Shown: piece by piece, positions 47,701-50,883 of the stretch | Layout of the letters: each line of letters starts with the position of its first letter | Position numbering within the stretch: position 1 is the first letter of the stretch | Assembly (NCBI RefSeq): GCF_000003815.2 | Contig: NC_049981.1 | Location: forward strand, 4,189,872-4,251,364 | DNA: 61,493 nucleotides | Reading direction: 5' to 3' | Source of the DNA: Branchiostoma floridae | Lineage: Eukaryota > Chordata > Leptocardii > Amphioxiformes > Branchiostomatidae | Position numbers and translations under genes: made by a program | Notes under the pieces: generated by a model | What the model was told of the DNA's origin: nothing | The model's database searches: none | What the model saw: the letters and a program-made list of their open reading frames with translations, nothing else

Positions 47701-48694
47701 AACCCGTTCTTTACTTCGTTGAGTAACATTTCGAACCCCATAGTGTCGCACGGAGCTCTAGGTGCAGTGAGATACCATTTTTAGGGAAACCTTTCAATGA
47801 TAATCGTGTAACGTTACATTCTGTGTTGTAGGCAAGGCGTTAGTCTCTCGCCCCATTGAATATCTGAGCGAGTTCTGGAGTTGGGTGGAGCTTCTGGTCA
47901 TCGCTCTCGGCTTCTCAACTCTCGGCGTCTACTTCTACACACAGAGCATCATCGACGAAGTCGCGTTACAGCGAGCAGCCGGTAACTCTACCTTTGGGGG
48001 GTACAAGAGCGCAGTCGGATGGTACCAGATCTACACGTATCTCTTGGGTCTTCTCATCTGCTGCGCTACGTTAAAGTTCGTTCGCATCCTGCGGTTTAAC
48101 TCGCACGTGTACGCGTTGTCTATGACGATGAGGAGATCACTCAAGCCCGTGGCACAGTTCATGTTCACCGCTGGAATCGTCATAATGGCATTTACACAAA
48201 CAGCGAGCTTGATTTTCAGCGTGAAGCTACAAGAGTACAAGAACATCACTTCCAGCTTACAAAGTCTCCTCCTGATGATGTTAGGTAGCTTTGATTTTGA
48301 GACCTTGAGTTATGGACATTATGTACTAGGTCCGTTCATGTTTTTCATGTACCAGTGTATGATGCAGTTTTTCTTGCTCAGTATGTTTATGGCGATTTTA
48401 ATGGACGTGTACGCAGAAGAATATCAAACCACCAACACTGAAGAGCTGAATTTTAATGCTTTTATTAAAGAAACTGCCACAAAGACAGTAAGCAAAGTGA
48501 AGGGCGCATCTCGGTATTCGATTCACGGGAAAAGGAACGCGTCAAAAGAAGAACGAGGGAATATGCTTACGCTGATGGATCGCGCTGTGGTTGAACTTGA
48601 CACTTACGGAAAGCCATTTAAGATGGTACCTAAAGTTCAGAAGAACATGAAAGAACGCCAGGTTCCATTGTGGTCGGACGAGAATTTTCTTTAA
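741..48694 (+). CDS. Polycystin-1-family receptor-channel (discoidin-like/REJ/F-type lectin/GPS/PLAT/11 TM), 5' partial
   Basis: Forty exons with GT-AG boundaries and matching phases can be joined into 7166 nt, about 2388 codons, ending in TAA at 48694. Their extents are given in the domain entries below. Order by approximate visible residue: Cys-rich 1-56, discoidin-like 57-164, REJ 165-331, F-type lectin 332-470, REJ/GAIN 471-1185, GPS about 1205-1245, TM1 about 1265-1290, PLAT about 1302-1430, TM2-TM5 about 1480-1714, linker, TM6 about 1800, polycystin domain, then TM7-TM11 with a pore loop. Family knowledge: PKD1-type proteins pair with PKD2-type subunits in cilia or sperm membranes, and REJ members act in fertilisation. 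A PKD1L2-like or PKDREJ-like orthologue is possible, but I cannot tell paralogues apart. The first exon starts in phase 1, so at least one 5' exon is outside or unrecognised. The large introns carry many transposons. Confidence 0.93.
1430..1690 (-). mobile_element. Degraded LINE 3' end (RT C-terminal region)
   Basis: Read on the minus strand, this resembles the fragments at 2180-2640, 29190-29520 and 39700-40150: an [15 protein letters not shown]-like stretch matches [14 protein letters not shown] elsewhere. The frame is decayed and no catalytic motifs are present. It is an old 5'-truncated insertion in intron 1. Confidence 0.6.
2180..2640 (-). mobile_element. 5'-truncated LINE 3' end, same family as 29190-29520
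   Basis: The minus strand encodes a C-terminal RT-type tail ([20 protein letters not shown], then [12 protein letters not shown]) followed by the GC-rich 3' tail also seen at 29420-29520 and 39720-39830. This fragment reads continuously across 2546, the left edge of the 1043-bp direct repeat. That shows the left edge of repeat copy 1 is the ancestral junction. Confidence 0.75.
2546..3588. repeat. 1043-bp direct repeat, copy 1 (left flank of LINE)
   Basis: This segment is repeated at 10610-11652 with a constant offset of 8064 and, by eye, about 10 substitutions and no net indel. It starts with GTCATT (2546-2551) and ends with GTCATT (3583-3588), where the LINE tail begins. It contains a tRNA-like SINE head near 2752 and the 3' part of an older LINE fragment. 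The short ORFs inside it show no recognisable domain. Confidence 0.95.
2752..2850 (+). repeat. tRNA-derived SINE head
   Basis: It has an A-box-like stretch (TAGTCCAGTAGTTAGCGG) and a B-box-like stretch (GAGTTTGATTCCGG) at tRNA-like spacing, followed by non-tRNA sequence with GACATGCAC. The same arrangement occurs in the other repeat copy near 10816. A related head with a better B box (GAGTTCGAATCCC) lies near 13138. It is not a functional tRNA: I could not fold an acceptor stem. Confidence 0.6.
4135..7725 (-). CDS. LINE ORF2: APE-type endonuclease and reverse transcriptase, 1196 aa
   Basis: This ORF makes the nick in target DNA and copies the element RNA (target-primed reverse transcription). 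The N-terminal about 265 residues form an EEP/APE endonuclease with NARGL, TEHWL, VGDFNAD and a terminal SDHSPI motif. The RT domain follows, with [12 protein letters not shown] (motif A), GVNQGGVLS (motif B) and LADDICLLA (catalytic DD, motif C). Near the C-terminus [19 protein letters not shown] is a C2HC-type knuckle like those at the end of other LINE ORF2 proteins. The start ATG overlaps the end of ORF1 by 20 nt, which suggests coupled translation. There is no internal stop or frameshift. No RNase H domain is evident. Confidence 0.93.
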   Translation of the reverse strand: MTETNSRARATTADSSEELTVGCYNARGLVTALPFIRKQLAHIDILAVTEHWLYQDALPELDKVMKSHRGWGRADNRLKEFKHTTSWRRGQGGVALLWKESIDYAVHKLEDGNDRIIGLRVRLQSGQKIFVFAAYMPHSGLTIDNYREHLDIMTELCRKYENEGEVIFVGDFNADLGKQGGPRGRGQPSKLGKELWGTLDELDLFSLNLSHLCKGPLHTFQANGDKHLSTIDHILIPYSLSTEAVSCKVIGDCSLNLSDHSPIVASFVNKPNEFEEAVIRPKLNWHRDGDQTIKETYKKRVSERLEANSAPATWSAESIEKDLDTIITVLRTTGEEVIPTNKCKKHQKPYWSPMLTEAHQQQVSAWIQWKEGGKPREKENQLYKAYKERKNQFRSELRKAKLLQEAKQNEELAVLAASNDKEFWKKIRQRKGRTNRPQAVKVGEQVINNPSQVRETWARHFETLGNEQEEEAMRFDEIHKNQITEEVAKMEEESYNNLEGILEEPFSPQEVASVCKGLKNGKSGGRDGLVYEHIKYGGEALWARLTLLFNAIREKEHIPEGFKKGLKIPLLKQGKTNKTDMDSHRGVTLLPVISKVWERTLFNRWSPWLHDRSIPHQLQNGGQVGCSNITTAFIVREVINHYIERGSLVYGCFLDTKKAYDTVWLEGMLFKMYKKGVNGRLWRLLKLMHTGCTYSVMLNGGFSREFSTSRGVNQGGVLSLTCYLLATDDVHDELQLQSGGVSIGGISCASPALADDICLLASTQTGLQRMIDTMEGYGKRWRFEFAPGKSKCIIFGQTTNSHNVASETTLWKMGTSSIPETATVTHVGVQHSANMLSKEPIEGACRKGKGKISAILTTGSEGQHPRPLIYKTLYNTLVIPSMLHGCEFWDPSSSDLLKLERVHRRGAKNMQGMHFQTETTACLSAIGLTSLKSILDKCKLCLFGKLVSLQNTVLAKRVFLIRLYSYILAKPGSKTRGFVDECFEVAKEYGLVEWLEGYWLTTDFPTVDTWKHLVKTTIQTQESERWRESTASETNCHRFYRVHQTNNKPHKLWTLARQQPEYQRDLKNLILLSTIPTRHTVKACPTCHNATEDLVGHLFTRCFTFNHLRQTLAEEIANTLGVRVMAKVHEQPDERFTEVMLGAEIVEEAVEPAVWSAFITTTARLLRPLAAMALKHATWKERQNCSTGKENRTHES
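7706..10165 (-). CDS. LINE ORF1: coiled-coil nucleic-acid-binding protein, 819 aa
   Basis: The first quarter is acidic, then basic. Residues about 185-340 form long heptad-like coiled coils rich in E, K, L and M. A long hydrophilic Q/R/E/T-rich linker follows. The last about 110 residues (FFLGYMKRT, later [12 protein letters not shown]) resemble the folded C-terminal RNA-binding module of LINE ORF1 proteins. Known role of such proteins: coating the element RNA and acting as a chaperone. The protein is longer than many ORF1 proteins because of the linker. The stop lies 20 nt inside ORF2. The frame is intact. Confidence 0.85.
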   Translation of the reverse strand: MEGEPTGEEESTHAATGEEELEGSGMWLRGIEDISFEDDAETPREILELVRNHIEGLDRNAAKRKVLAASSYNEHILNHTREALFAIARQQRRDCPQGQPKKRTYRANTEPVANRLAEDCCALFQFIEGGRNLAEIKKMFPHGTQNNTWQSPAITRSRGLNTILEEGEDEDVVAKILAENASLREMLKTEMREVNEKLTSMSNRVKHHEEARVDVTEHCDRQLKGIQDELATNKGSQLVLSEDIESMKGKLKKLEATQVRIQTTVSTCNNKILSLETEIHTLQGSAKKSDTEKEFGNITKYVQSLAFSLEERIREQEYGLSTTHERIKEMKERLDYLEPKSSTTSCLTCETTGQIKSQKMGSTTESNQSRRNRSREKSAEEALNEAQDEDVITTYLQEARDNPQIPDNTDRNQVNLRHEQKLVHAETGLPGKISRSGSTEENCNINQTDEGSIINLDPSPIRNGREKRDEIVQTTTHRVPEQLPVQNKEKTRQQGAVIRSDQSSTGPGDSGRSPEGENQEEKVNAQRRPSKQTNRLQEGRKPENTQVKTYKEAVTQVQERHPPYSNTLETAEMTLSVGAEGTKEHRKRNPQSPSIRKDKTQQHTWERDRVASSVTTVERGDRLQRRGNKYQPSKHVSTTGAWSYDVPRRGAHREGVDDTQHCDTIGGGAQPLERTTFAGKVTGSPNHTQQRCIEENNENSTEFSDFVGIERHRLKRKRFFLGYMKRTETKKLQDTIYRYADSKGVQLTFVRVMMNKQKDMAFARVNVLLHQAHRVTEENFWPRGVRCREWVSERVYKSKETESGADRIHGYTHYDRNQQ
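10610..11652. repeat. 1043-bp direct repeat, copy 2 (right flank of LINE)
   Basis: This is the second copy of 2546-3588, starting with GTCATT exactly at the 5' end of the LINE and ending with GTCATT at 11647-11652. There it continues into an (ATTC)n tract. The differences include ATAAGG/ATTAGG, TATCTTATG/TATCATATG and GTAAAGTC/GTACAATC. It contains the same tRNA-like SINE head near 10816. Confidence 0.95.
11644..11760. repeat. (ATTC)n microsatellite
   Basis: About 27 near-perfect ATTC units directly follow repeat copy 2. It lies within intron 1. Its apparent His-Ser-Phe-Ile ORF is a by-product of the repeat. Confidence 0.97.
12315..13010. repeat. Tandem repeat, period about 130-145 bp, about five units
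   Basis: Each unit carries ATTGAACAATCTTTAGCCAAGG, then CCTTGCTTCAACCAAGGCCAGTACTGACAAAG, then CCTTTCCAACTTTATGTATG and CCCCGCCCATGATT, in divergent form. No ORF or hairpin explains it. The intron from 11760 to 12315 and from 13010 to 13385 holds only a tRNA-like SINE (about 13078-13200). Confidence 0.85.
13385..13594. mobile_element. MITE family A copy
   Basis: It shows the family layout with an internal ACGAATTTT...TGTTGTGTAT block. It ends in AAGTGCAGTGGGATACCACC, the inverted form of the family terminus. The left terminus is shortened. It is non-coding and sits in intron 1. Confidence 0.75.
14510..15061 (+). CDS. Exons 2-3: discoidin-like (F5/8 type C/galactose-binding fold) domain
   Basis: The exons are 14510-14660 and 14889-15061, entering in phase 1 and leaving in phase 1. 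They encode about 108 residues: a start with FWEP, a strand pair ending in [13 protein letters not shown], an SSVWEF segment and a final REIALYG strand. This pattern matches discoidin/F5-8C-type jelly-roll domains. Such domains bind carbohydrates or lipids at the cell surface. The ligand here is unknown. The assignment is by pattern only. Confidence 0.75.
15186..15651 (+). repeat. Four decayed tandem copies of the exon-4 acceptor and exon start
   Basis: Copies start near 15186, 15308, 15390 and 15503. Each carries GATTGATT-rich intron sequence and then a degraded version of the exon-4 start: motifs such as GATAAACCACTG, GCCGTGTGTTGTGATC and GGTTGTATC match GATGAACCACC, GCCGTGTGTTGTGATC and GGTTGCATC in the functional exon at 15652. 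Frames are broken in the upstream copies. It is the same phenomenon as at 319-740 but with unrelated sequence. Confidence 0.85.
15652..18871 (+). CDS. Exons 4-7: first part of the REJ region
   Basis: The exons are 15652-15784, 17021-17162, 18126-18283 and 18804-18871. For exon 5 the phase-compatible acceptor is ATCAG/CCTATA, not the CAG five bases earlier. The residues read NLYWTVRG..., then a strand with [10 protein letters not shown], then DAARSFDPE and YLYDWGC. The combination DAxxSxDPE...W-C is the hallmark of the REJ (receptor for egg jelly) module. Exon 7 ends in phase 1, where the F-type lectin exons are inserted. Confidence 0.87.
15842..15960. mobile_element. MITE family C fragment
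   Basis: This is the left end of the element also seen at 28336 and 37670. It has AGTTCAC then TTTATTCGCGGGGTAA, and the internal TTTAGGGATATCAAGTCG. The right end is missing. Confidence 0.6.
16158..16501. repeat. (ACTC)n microsatellite ending in a 100-N gap
   Basis: ACTC units with scattered ACCC variants run from about 16158 to 16401, then 100 N from 16402 to 16501. The gap is clearly assembly failure in the repeat. The intron after it (16502-17020) has only a short dispersed repeat near 16805-16930, which reappears near 34200-34310. Confidence 0.95.
17410..17990 (+). mobile_element. LINE 3' fragment (ORF2 C-terminus and 3' UTR)
   Basis: A 124-codon open frame from 17420 to 17794 encodes [18 protein letters not shown], then a zinc-knuckle-like FCPFC...EFHFVMMC and [21 protein letters not shown]. 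This is the typical tail of LINE ORF2 proteins. It is followed by a 3' UTR ending at AATAAAGTTCTATCTTG near 17990. It is 5'-truncated. A related fragment lies in reverse at 37040-37440. Confidence 0.85.
18370..18700. repeat. Two tRNA-like SINE heads
   Basis: A minus-strand head at about 18470-18560 has B-box GAGTTCGATACTC. A plus-strand head at about 18590-18660 has CAATGGCCGAGTG as A box and GTAAGTTCGATCCGG as B box. Both lie in the intron before exon 7. Neither folds as an intact tRNA. Confidence 0.6.
18905..19260. repeat. Composite tRNA-like SINE with opposing heads
   Basis: A plus-strand head around 18920-18975 has B-box TGTGTTCGAATTC. A minus-strand tRNA-like end around 19180-19250 has GGATTCGAACCCAG and CACCCTGCCGATTGCGCCAC. 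The middle contains TTAACTCAGGTG-like sequence also found near 26165-26300. It lies within the intron before exon 8. Confidence 0.6.
19394..20635 (+). CDS. Exons 8-9: F-type lectin domain inserted in the REJ region
   Basis: The exons are 19394-19565 and 20391-20635, about 139 residues. They show the F-type (fucolectin) signature in order: an ATSSG start, [21 protein letters not shown], and a closing [10 protein letters not shown] strand. The fucose-binding triad is present: His of CIHS, then after 26 residues R-x-D-x4-R (RLDTPPAR). The published motif has 24 residues between His and Arg, so the spacing is slightly longer. The adjacent Cys-Cys pair usual after R-x-D is absent (TPPA instead). 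The cassette enters and leaves in phase 1, so skipping both exons keeps the frame. Flanking exons 7 and 10 read as REJ sequence. Confidence 0.9.
20655..21105. repeat. Degenerate (TG)n tract
   Basis: A TGTGTG/TGTATG-rich stretch lies in the intron between exons 9 and 10. It gives spurious Cys-Val or His-Thr ORFs on both strands. The preceding intron (19566-20390) holds low-copy sequence with a possible SINE (about 19620-19810), but I recognise nothing else. Confidence 0.9.
21183..25115 (+). CDS. Exons 10-14: continuation of the REJ region
   Basis: The exons are 21183-21393, 22324-22399, 22990-23103, 24029-24248 and 24976-25115. Exon 10 resumes REJ-type sequence (GGCDLMLGC, then [16 protein letters not shown] and QTIYVV). 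Exon 11 has CIENCNQ. Exon 13 has [19 protein letters not shown], the REJ pattern of C-x-P-x2-G followed by F-x-I-x-C. Several N-x-S/T sites suggest an extracellular glycosylated region. Phases are consistent throughout. Confidence 0.87.
22786..22916. repeat. (ATTC)n microsatellite
   Basis: About 30 ATTC units lie in the intron before exon 12, with the same motif as at 11644. The rest of that intron (22400-22785) is AT-rich and shows nothing recognisable. Confidence 0.97.
23165..23400. repeat. Minisatellite with TTTCGCCACAA-type units
   Basis: About ten short related units (TCATTTCGCCAACG, TTCGCAACAAG, GGCACACGTCG) alternate in intron 12. The intron remainder, 23401-24028, is AT-rich without recognisable genes. 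Confidence 0.85.
25284..25797. repeat. (AC)n-rich microsatellite, about 510 bp
   Basis: CA repeats with ATAC and CGCGCACGTGCA interruptions lie in the intron before exon 15. The CGCGCACGTGCATAC block recurs internally and again at 26348. All long ORFs here are repeat artefacts. Confidence 0.97.
26090..26470. repeat. Minus-strand tRNA-like SINE followed by an (AC)n tract
   Basis: 26165-26300 contains AAGTGAGGAAAGTGGTGTAAAG, then GGGATTCGAAACC (a B box in reverse) and CCACTGCGCCACGCGAC. It matches the SINE at 18905-19260. An (AC)n tract follows at 26310-26460. It lies in intron 14. Confidence 0.7.
26536..34083 (+). CDS. Exons 15-24: distal REJ and GAIN region
   Basis: The exons are 26536-26643, 27074-27250, 27823-27948, 28750-28864, 30243-30328, 30706-30825, 31334-31489, 32175-32387, 33212-33370 and 33960-34083, all in compatible phase. 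The first part is helical (exons 16-20) and the later part is strand-rich, with [11 protein letters not shown] and several N-glycosylation sequons. This matches the GAIN region that precedes a GPS in adhesion GPCRs and PKD1-like proteins. The assignment rests on position and pattern, since sequence conservation is low here. Confidence 0.82.
27284..27522. mobile_element. MITE family A, complete copy
   Basis: The termini are GTGGTATCTCACTGCACTTG and its inverse GTGCACTGCGATGCCAC at the other end. The second GC-rich inverted motif (CGGTGCGGCACTG) is also mirrored. About 240 bp, no ORF, intron 16. Confidence 0.85.
27962..28146. mobile_element. MITE with pogo/Tigger-like CAGT ends
   Basis: The left end TATACAGGACAACC pairs with the inverted right end GGTTTCTACTGTATA. 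The internal halves repeat GTTAATTGCAC and GATAATTGCACGAAA in opposed order. A TA dinucleotide target is consistent with the Tc1/mariner/pogo group. A sister copy is at 49200-49370. Confidence 0.8.
28336..28545. mobile_element. MITE family C, complete copy
   Basis: The ends AGTTCACCTTTATTCGCGGGG and CCTGCGGATAAAGGTGAACT are inverted. The core has the mirrored halves TTTAGGGATTTCAAGTCG and CGACTTGATATCCCTAGA. It lies in intron 17. Other copies are at 15842 (partial) and 37670. Confidence 0.85.
28910..29835. mobile_element. Foldback-type element with long inverted arms and a LINE end in the loop
   Basis: The arm at about 28910-29175 is the reverse complement of about 29545-29835 at clearly recognisable but imperfect identity. 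For example GGTAGCATTGTGGCGTCATG and TTTGCGTGTTTGGCTC on the right match CATGACGCTACAATGCTACC and GAGCCAAACACGCAAA on the left. The loop (29190-29520) is a plus-strand LINE 3' end. The LINE probably inserted into a palindromic element, or between two inverted copies. Confidence 0.8.
29190..29520 (+). mobile_element. LINE 3' end (RT C-terminal tail) ending in GATACA repeats
   Basis: It encodes [20 protein letters not shown], then [10 protein letters not shown] and a stop near 29419. This is followed by a GC-rich 3' tail and (CAGATA)n at 29505-29518. It is the same family as 1430, 2180 and 39700. It is 5'-truncated. Confidence 0.85.
34796..36201 (+). CDS. Exons 25-26: GPS autoproteolysis motif and first transmembrane helix
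   Basis: The exons are 34796-34923 and 35983-36201. Exon 25 supplies C-V-Y-F-D...LW...DGC. Exon 26 supplies [14 protein letters not shown]. Together they form a complete GPS with all four cysteines, the Trp and the HL/T cleavage site, so self-cleavage is predicted. A hydrophobic helix follows ([19 protein letters not shown]) and then a basic stretch (SRKQDRRD), which suits TM1 with a cytoplasmic continuation. The intron between them (34924-35982) shows no recognisable gene. Confidence 0.93.
37040..37440 (-). mobile_element. LINE 3' fragment related to 17410-17990
   Basis: On the minus strand it encodes [20 protein letters not shown], nearly the same as [20 protein letters not shown] in the other copy, and [20 protein letters not shown] upstream in a shifted frame. 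It is frameshifted and 5'-truncated, in intron 26. Confidence 0.85.
37539..39597 (+). CDS. Exons 27-30: PLAT domain and linker
   Basis: The exons are 37539-37646, 38192-38370, 38627-38692 and 39490-39597. They encode [44 protein letters not shown] and [16 protein letters not shown] in order. This is the PLAT/LH2 pattern (Y-x-V-x2-TG...AGT...LRVWHD-like...F-x-C-x-W). In polycystin-1 proteins PLAT sits on the cytosolic side between TM1 and TM2 and binds lipid and regulators. The position here is the same. Confidence 0.93.
37670..37845. mobile_element. MITE family C copy
   Basis: It ends in CCGCGGATAAAGGTGAACTA. The core AAACCACCGACTGTCAACTTT matches the copy at 28336. The left terminus is shorter. 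It lies in intron 27. The rest of that intron, to 38191, shows nothing recognisable. Confidence 0.75.
39700..40150 (-). mobile_element. LINE 3' end, same family as 2180-2640
   Basis: The GC-rich tail (GCATCTGTACCTCTATCTAC, AGGCACGCGGCGCGGCAGCA) opens it, then decayed minus-strand coding with YQSYQPRID-like sequence. It lies in intron 30. No intact ORF. Confidence 0.75.
40271..42868 (+). CDS. Exons 31-33: TM2 to TM5 of the polycystin-1 membrane region
   Basis: The exons are 40271-40484, 41730-42105 and 42681-42868. The residues are [20 protein letters not shown], then TM2 ([18 protein letters not shown]), TM3 ([17 protein letters not shown]), a basic cytosolic loop of about 80 residues, then WWAVYI with TM4 ([20 protein letters not shown]) and TM5 ([17 protein letters not shown]). 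The order, the S-P-F-x-R-V-Q-R-L motif and the T-D-L-F-x-Q-P-F-K motif are those of the PKD1 family. Confidence 0.93.
40495..40730. repeat. Degenerate CTCACGATCT-type tandem repeat
   Basis: Many variants of CTCACGATCTCA and CAATCTCA lie directly after exon 31. They are non-coding simple sequence. Confidence 0.85.
40925..41460. repeat. GGGGCCGAAGTGTCC minisatellite in opposed orientations
   Basis: Units read GGACACTTCGGCCCC at 40975-41055 and GGGGCCGAAGTGTCC at 41332-41440, so two clusters face each other. Each cluster borders an (ATCC)n tract (41053-41082 and 41470 onward) and a copy of ACTCTGCATACACTTT. Confidence 0.85.
41465..41712. repeat. (ATCC)n then (AATC)n microsatellite before exon 32
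   Basis: About 40 ATCC units are followed by AATC and GTCAATC units, ending less than 20 bp before the acceptor of exon 32 at 41730. The repeat may therefore touch the branch-point region. Confidence 0.97.
42893..43150. mobile_element. Palindromic MITE (about 120-bp inverted arms)
   Basis: The two halves mirror each other with a centre near 43022-43030. GATAGAACACGTGACTCA and TGAGTCACGTGTTCTATC are perfect reverse complements. CAAGGAATG and CATTCCTTG, and ATTGGAC and GTCCAAT, pair further out. It is non-coding and starts 25 bp after exon 33. Confidence 0.9.
43652..45218 (+). CDS. Exons 34-36: cytosolic linker and TM6 (channel S1)
   Basis: The exons are 43652-43726, 44292-44390 and 44994-45218. 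The first two encode an acidic and then a basic linker ([23 protein letters not shown]). Exon 36 encodes a basic helix ([18 protein letters not shown]), TM6/S1 ([17 protein letters not shown]) and the start of the extracellular domain ([16 protein letters not shown]), a standard polycystin transition. A (TG)n tract lies at 44084-44158 in the intron. Confidence 0.92.
45631..48694 (+). CDS. Exons 37-40: extracellular polycystin domain, TM7-TM11, pore loop and C-terminus
   Basis: The exons are 45631-45799, 46236-46490, 46890-47228 and 47832-48694. The extracellular domain begins [17 protein letters not shown], contains RLRPG, a Cys-rich part with five N-glycosylation sequons, and [20 protein letters not shown], the most conserved polycystin motif. 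Then come S2 ([17 protein letters not shown]), S3, S4 ([10 protein letters not shown]), S5, the pore helix and S6 ending in [12 protein letters not shown]. The selectivity-filter position reads LGS, where PKD2 channels have LGD. The about 85-residue C-tail is basic. I see no clear coiled coil or EF hand in it. Confidence 0.95.
45841..46063. mobile_element. MITE family A, complete copy
   Basis: GTGGTATCTCACTGCACTTG at one end and AAGTGTAGTGAGATACCGCC at the other. About 223 bp, in intron 37. Confidence 0.88.
46670..46790. repeat. (TG)n tract
   Basis: A TGTGTG-rich stretch lies in the intron before exon 39. It is simple sequence. Confidence 0.95.
47555..47776. mobile_element. MITE family A, complete copy, reversed interior
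   Basis: GGTATCTCACTGCACTGG at the left and GGTGCAGTGAGATACC at the right. The interior runs in the opposite orientation to the copies at 27284 and 45841 (ACGGTAAAAATAAGAC-type block first). It lies in intron 39, about 55 bp before the last exon. Confidence 0.85.
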
Positions 48695-49018
48695 CCATCA
48701 TCTTGCTAAGGCAGTAATTTGGCACCGAATTTTGTGTCTATTATGGATTTAGGCAACACGGAGTTTAACTAGTAATTTTTTTCTTTCTATAATATTATCA
48801 TATGACTGCCTCTCACTATATCTGTTTAGTATTAGATGTAAATAGTGTAGTGATAAATGCAAATATTGTCAATTAGGCTGTTATAGCATTTGTATTTGCT
48901 TATATGTGTATTTAGAATGGAGACTTGATATGCATTAAGAAAAGAACTGTATTTTCGCGTATAATGCAAATGACTCTACTTCATGGAGATTGGTGTACAC
49001 ATGTTATTTCACTAATGT

Positions 49019-49024
49019 AATAAA
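49019..49024 (+). terminator. Polyadenylation signal AATAAA of the polycystin gene
   Basis: A canonical hexamer lies 325 bp after the stop codon and is followed within 40 bp by a T/G-rich stretch. It is the first good signal downstream, giving a 3' UTR of about 0.35 kb. Confidence 0.7.
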
Positions 49025-49199
49025 ATTTCCTTGTAAGCATTTCCTTGTAAGCATCCTCGTTTTGGGTAGTGAGAAGGGGTCAAAAGGTCACCCCATATGT
49101 TATGATCACGGTTTAACATGGTTCTGCCGTATATTTTTTTAATTATTTTTTTTATTCACATATATTTTGGAGTATGAGGTAGAAAGCACAAATTGCTTA

Positions 49200-49370
49200 T
49201 ACAGTGGAAGCCAGTTAATTGCACGTCGGATAAACGCACACTTCGGTCAATTGCACGGAATCCAAAAATCCCGTGGCGATGCTGGGTAACTTCGCATTAT
49301 CGCACACGCCGGATAATTGCACGGGATTCGCTGGTAAATTGGGTGTGCAGTTAAGCGGCTTTCACTGTAT
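49200..49370. mobile_element. MITE with CAGT ends, sister of 27962-28146
   Basis: TACAGTGGAAGCC at the left mirrors GGCTTTCACTGTA at the right. The interior shares AATTGCACG and ATCCCGTGG with the other copy. It lies between the two convergent genes. Confidence 0.88.
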
Positions 49371-49742
49371 TAAGCATTTTACTTAAGGAAAATGTGCATA
49401 AAAGAAGAATAGTAAACCACATACATACATGAGTACAAAAAGGATAACAGAAAAGTAAATTTAGACAAGTTCAAAATCAATAAGGAGAACCTGCCTGTAC
49501 AATGGATATAAGTATTGACAAGAGCAAAAATATTATAGCTTTGTAGATGTGAAAGGGATGTTGATACACACACACACAGATAAGGCTAAACAAAAAAAAG
49601 TTGCTTGGAAATATGTATTTCAATTGGACTCTTAAAAACCAAATACATGTATCTCCATTCAGTGTGGTTCAATAAATGTGTGCTTGGCTACATGCCTTTT
49701 TCTGGTCAAACGATTCTGGCCTTAATGTAACTGATGTTACAC

Positions 49743-50851
49743 TTAAGCACAGGCCATCCAGTAGACGCCGACACCATACAGGTGTACATTCTCCCATGTG
49801 GAGATTCGCACCGTTATGTTAGTTGCGTAGACGGATTTCACATTTGCTGCGACTCGAAGGCCATCGAACAAACTAATTTTGTCCAAATAATTTAGGCCCA
49901 CAGTCACCACGGGGGTTGTCCGGAAGGTCCGGTTGAAGGTGGCGGTCAGGTCAACGTAGCGAGGGCCGGAGCCATGAATGAAGGCGGGTCTGGGAGTGAC
50001 CAACTCACCACGCTCGCCTAAAGAAATAACAATATAAGATTGGTTTATTGATTCAGTCGGTGAACACTAAAATACATCGTGGCGTCTCCTGCACAGTAGA
50101 AGATGCTGAATTGTGCATTTAAGACATACTCCTTACATGTGTAAAATCTAGCTTAACGAAAACGTACAGTTACAAGAAGTCGTATCATAGGAATAAAGCT
50201 CACTCGGTGGTTTTATTCGGTGGTTATATGCATACCTGAAATGCAGGCAATCCGTCGTTCCTTTCTGCAGTTATCCTCTTTGGAGTGTCTTGACAAAACA
50301 CCCCTGCAGTTCCACAATTAAATGTTAGGGGACTGAAACTTGTCCCACTTTGTCATGACGTTAAAAGCTATCTACCACCCAAATGTCACGACCATATCAC
50401 ATCTGAGACGAGAGATACATTGAAAAAACTGCTATGATAGAATATTCCCATTTATTATGCAAATGTACTTCTATTTTGCATAATTAGTATTTTATCTTGT
50501 ACAACATTGTCTAAGGTACCTACATACCAAAAATCATGAAAATCCATTGTTCCCTTCTTGAGTTATCGTCTTCAGAAGTTTTTGACAAAAATGCCCCTGC
50601 TATCCAAAAACTAGACGCTAGGGGGCCCAAACTTATGTCATTTCTTTCTGAGCACAAGAGCTATCTAATAATCAAAAATCGTGACCATAGCATGTTCAGA
50701 ACACCAAGATAGCAAAACCGGAAGTTGCGCTGCAGTACCAAGGGGAGTTTCTAGGGGGCCCAAAATCTAAGCATTTCCAGCTTTTATCACACCCTATCAA
50801 CACACTAAGTATCAAACCAATCCACCCAGCTGTTCTTGAGTTATCTTGTTT

Positions 50852-50883
<32 letters not shown>

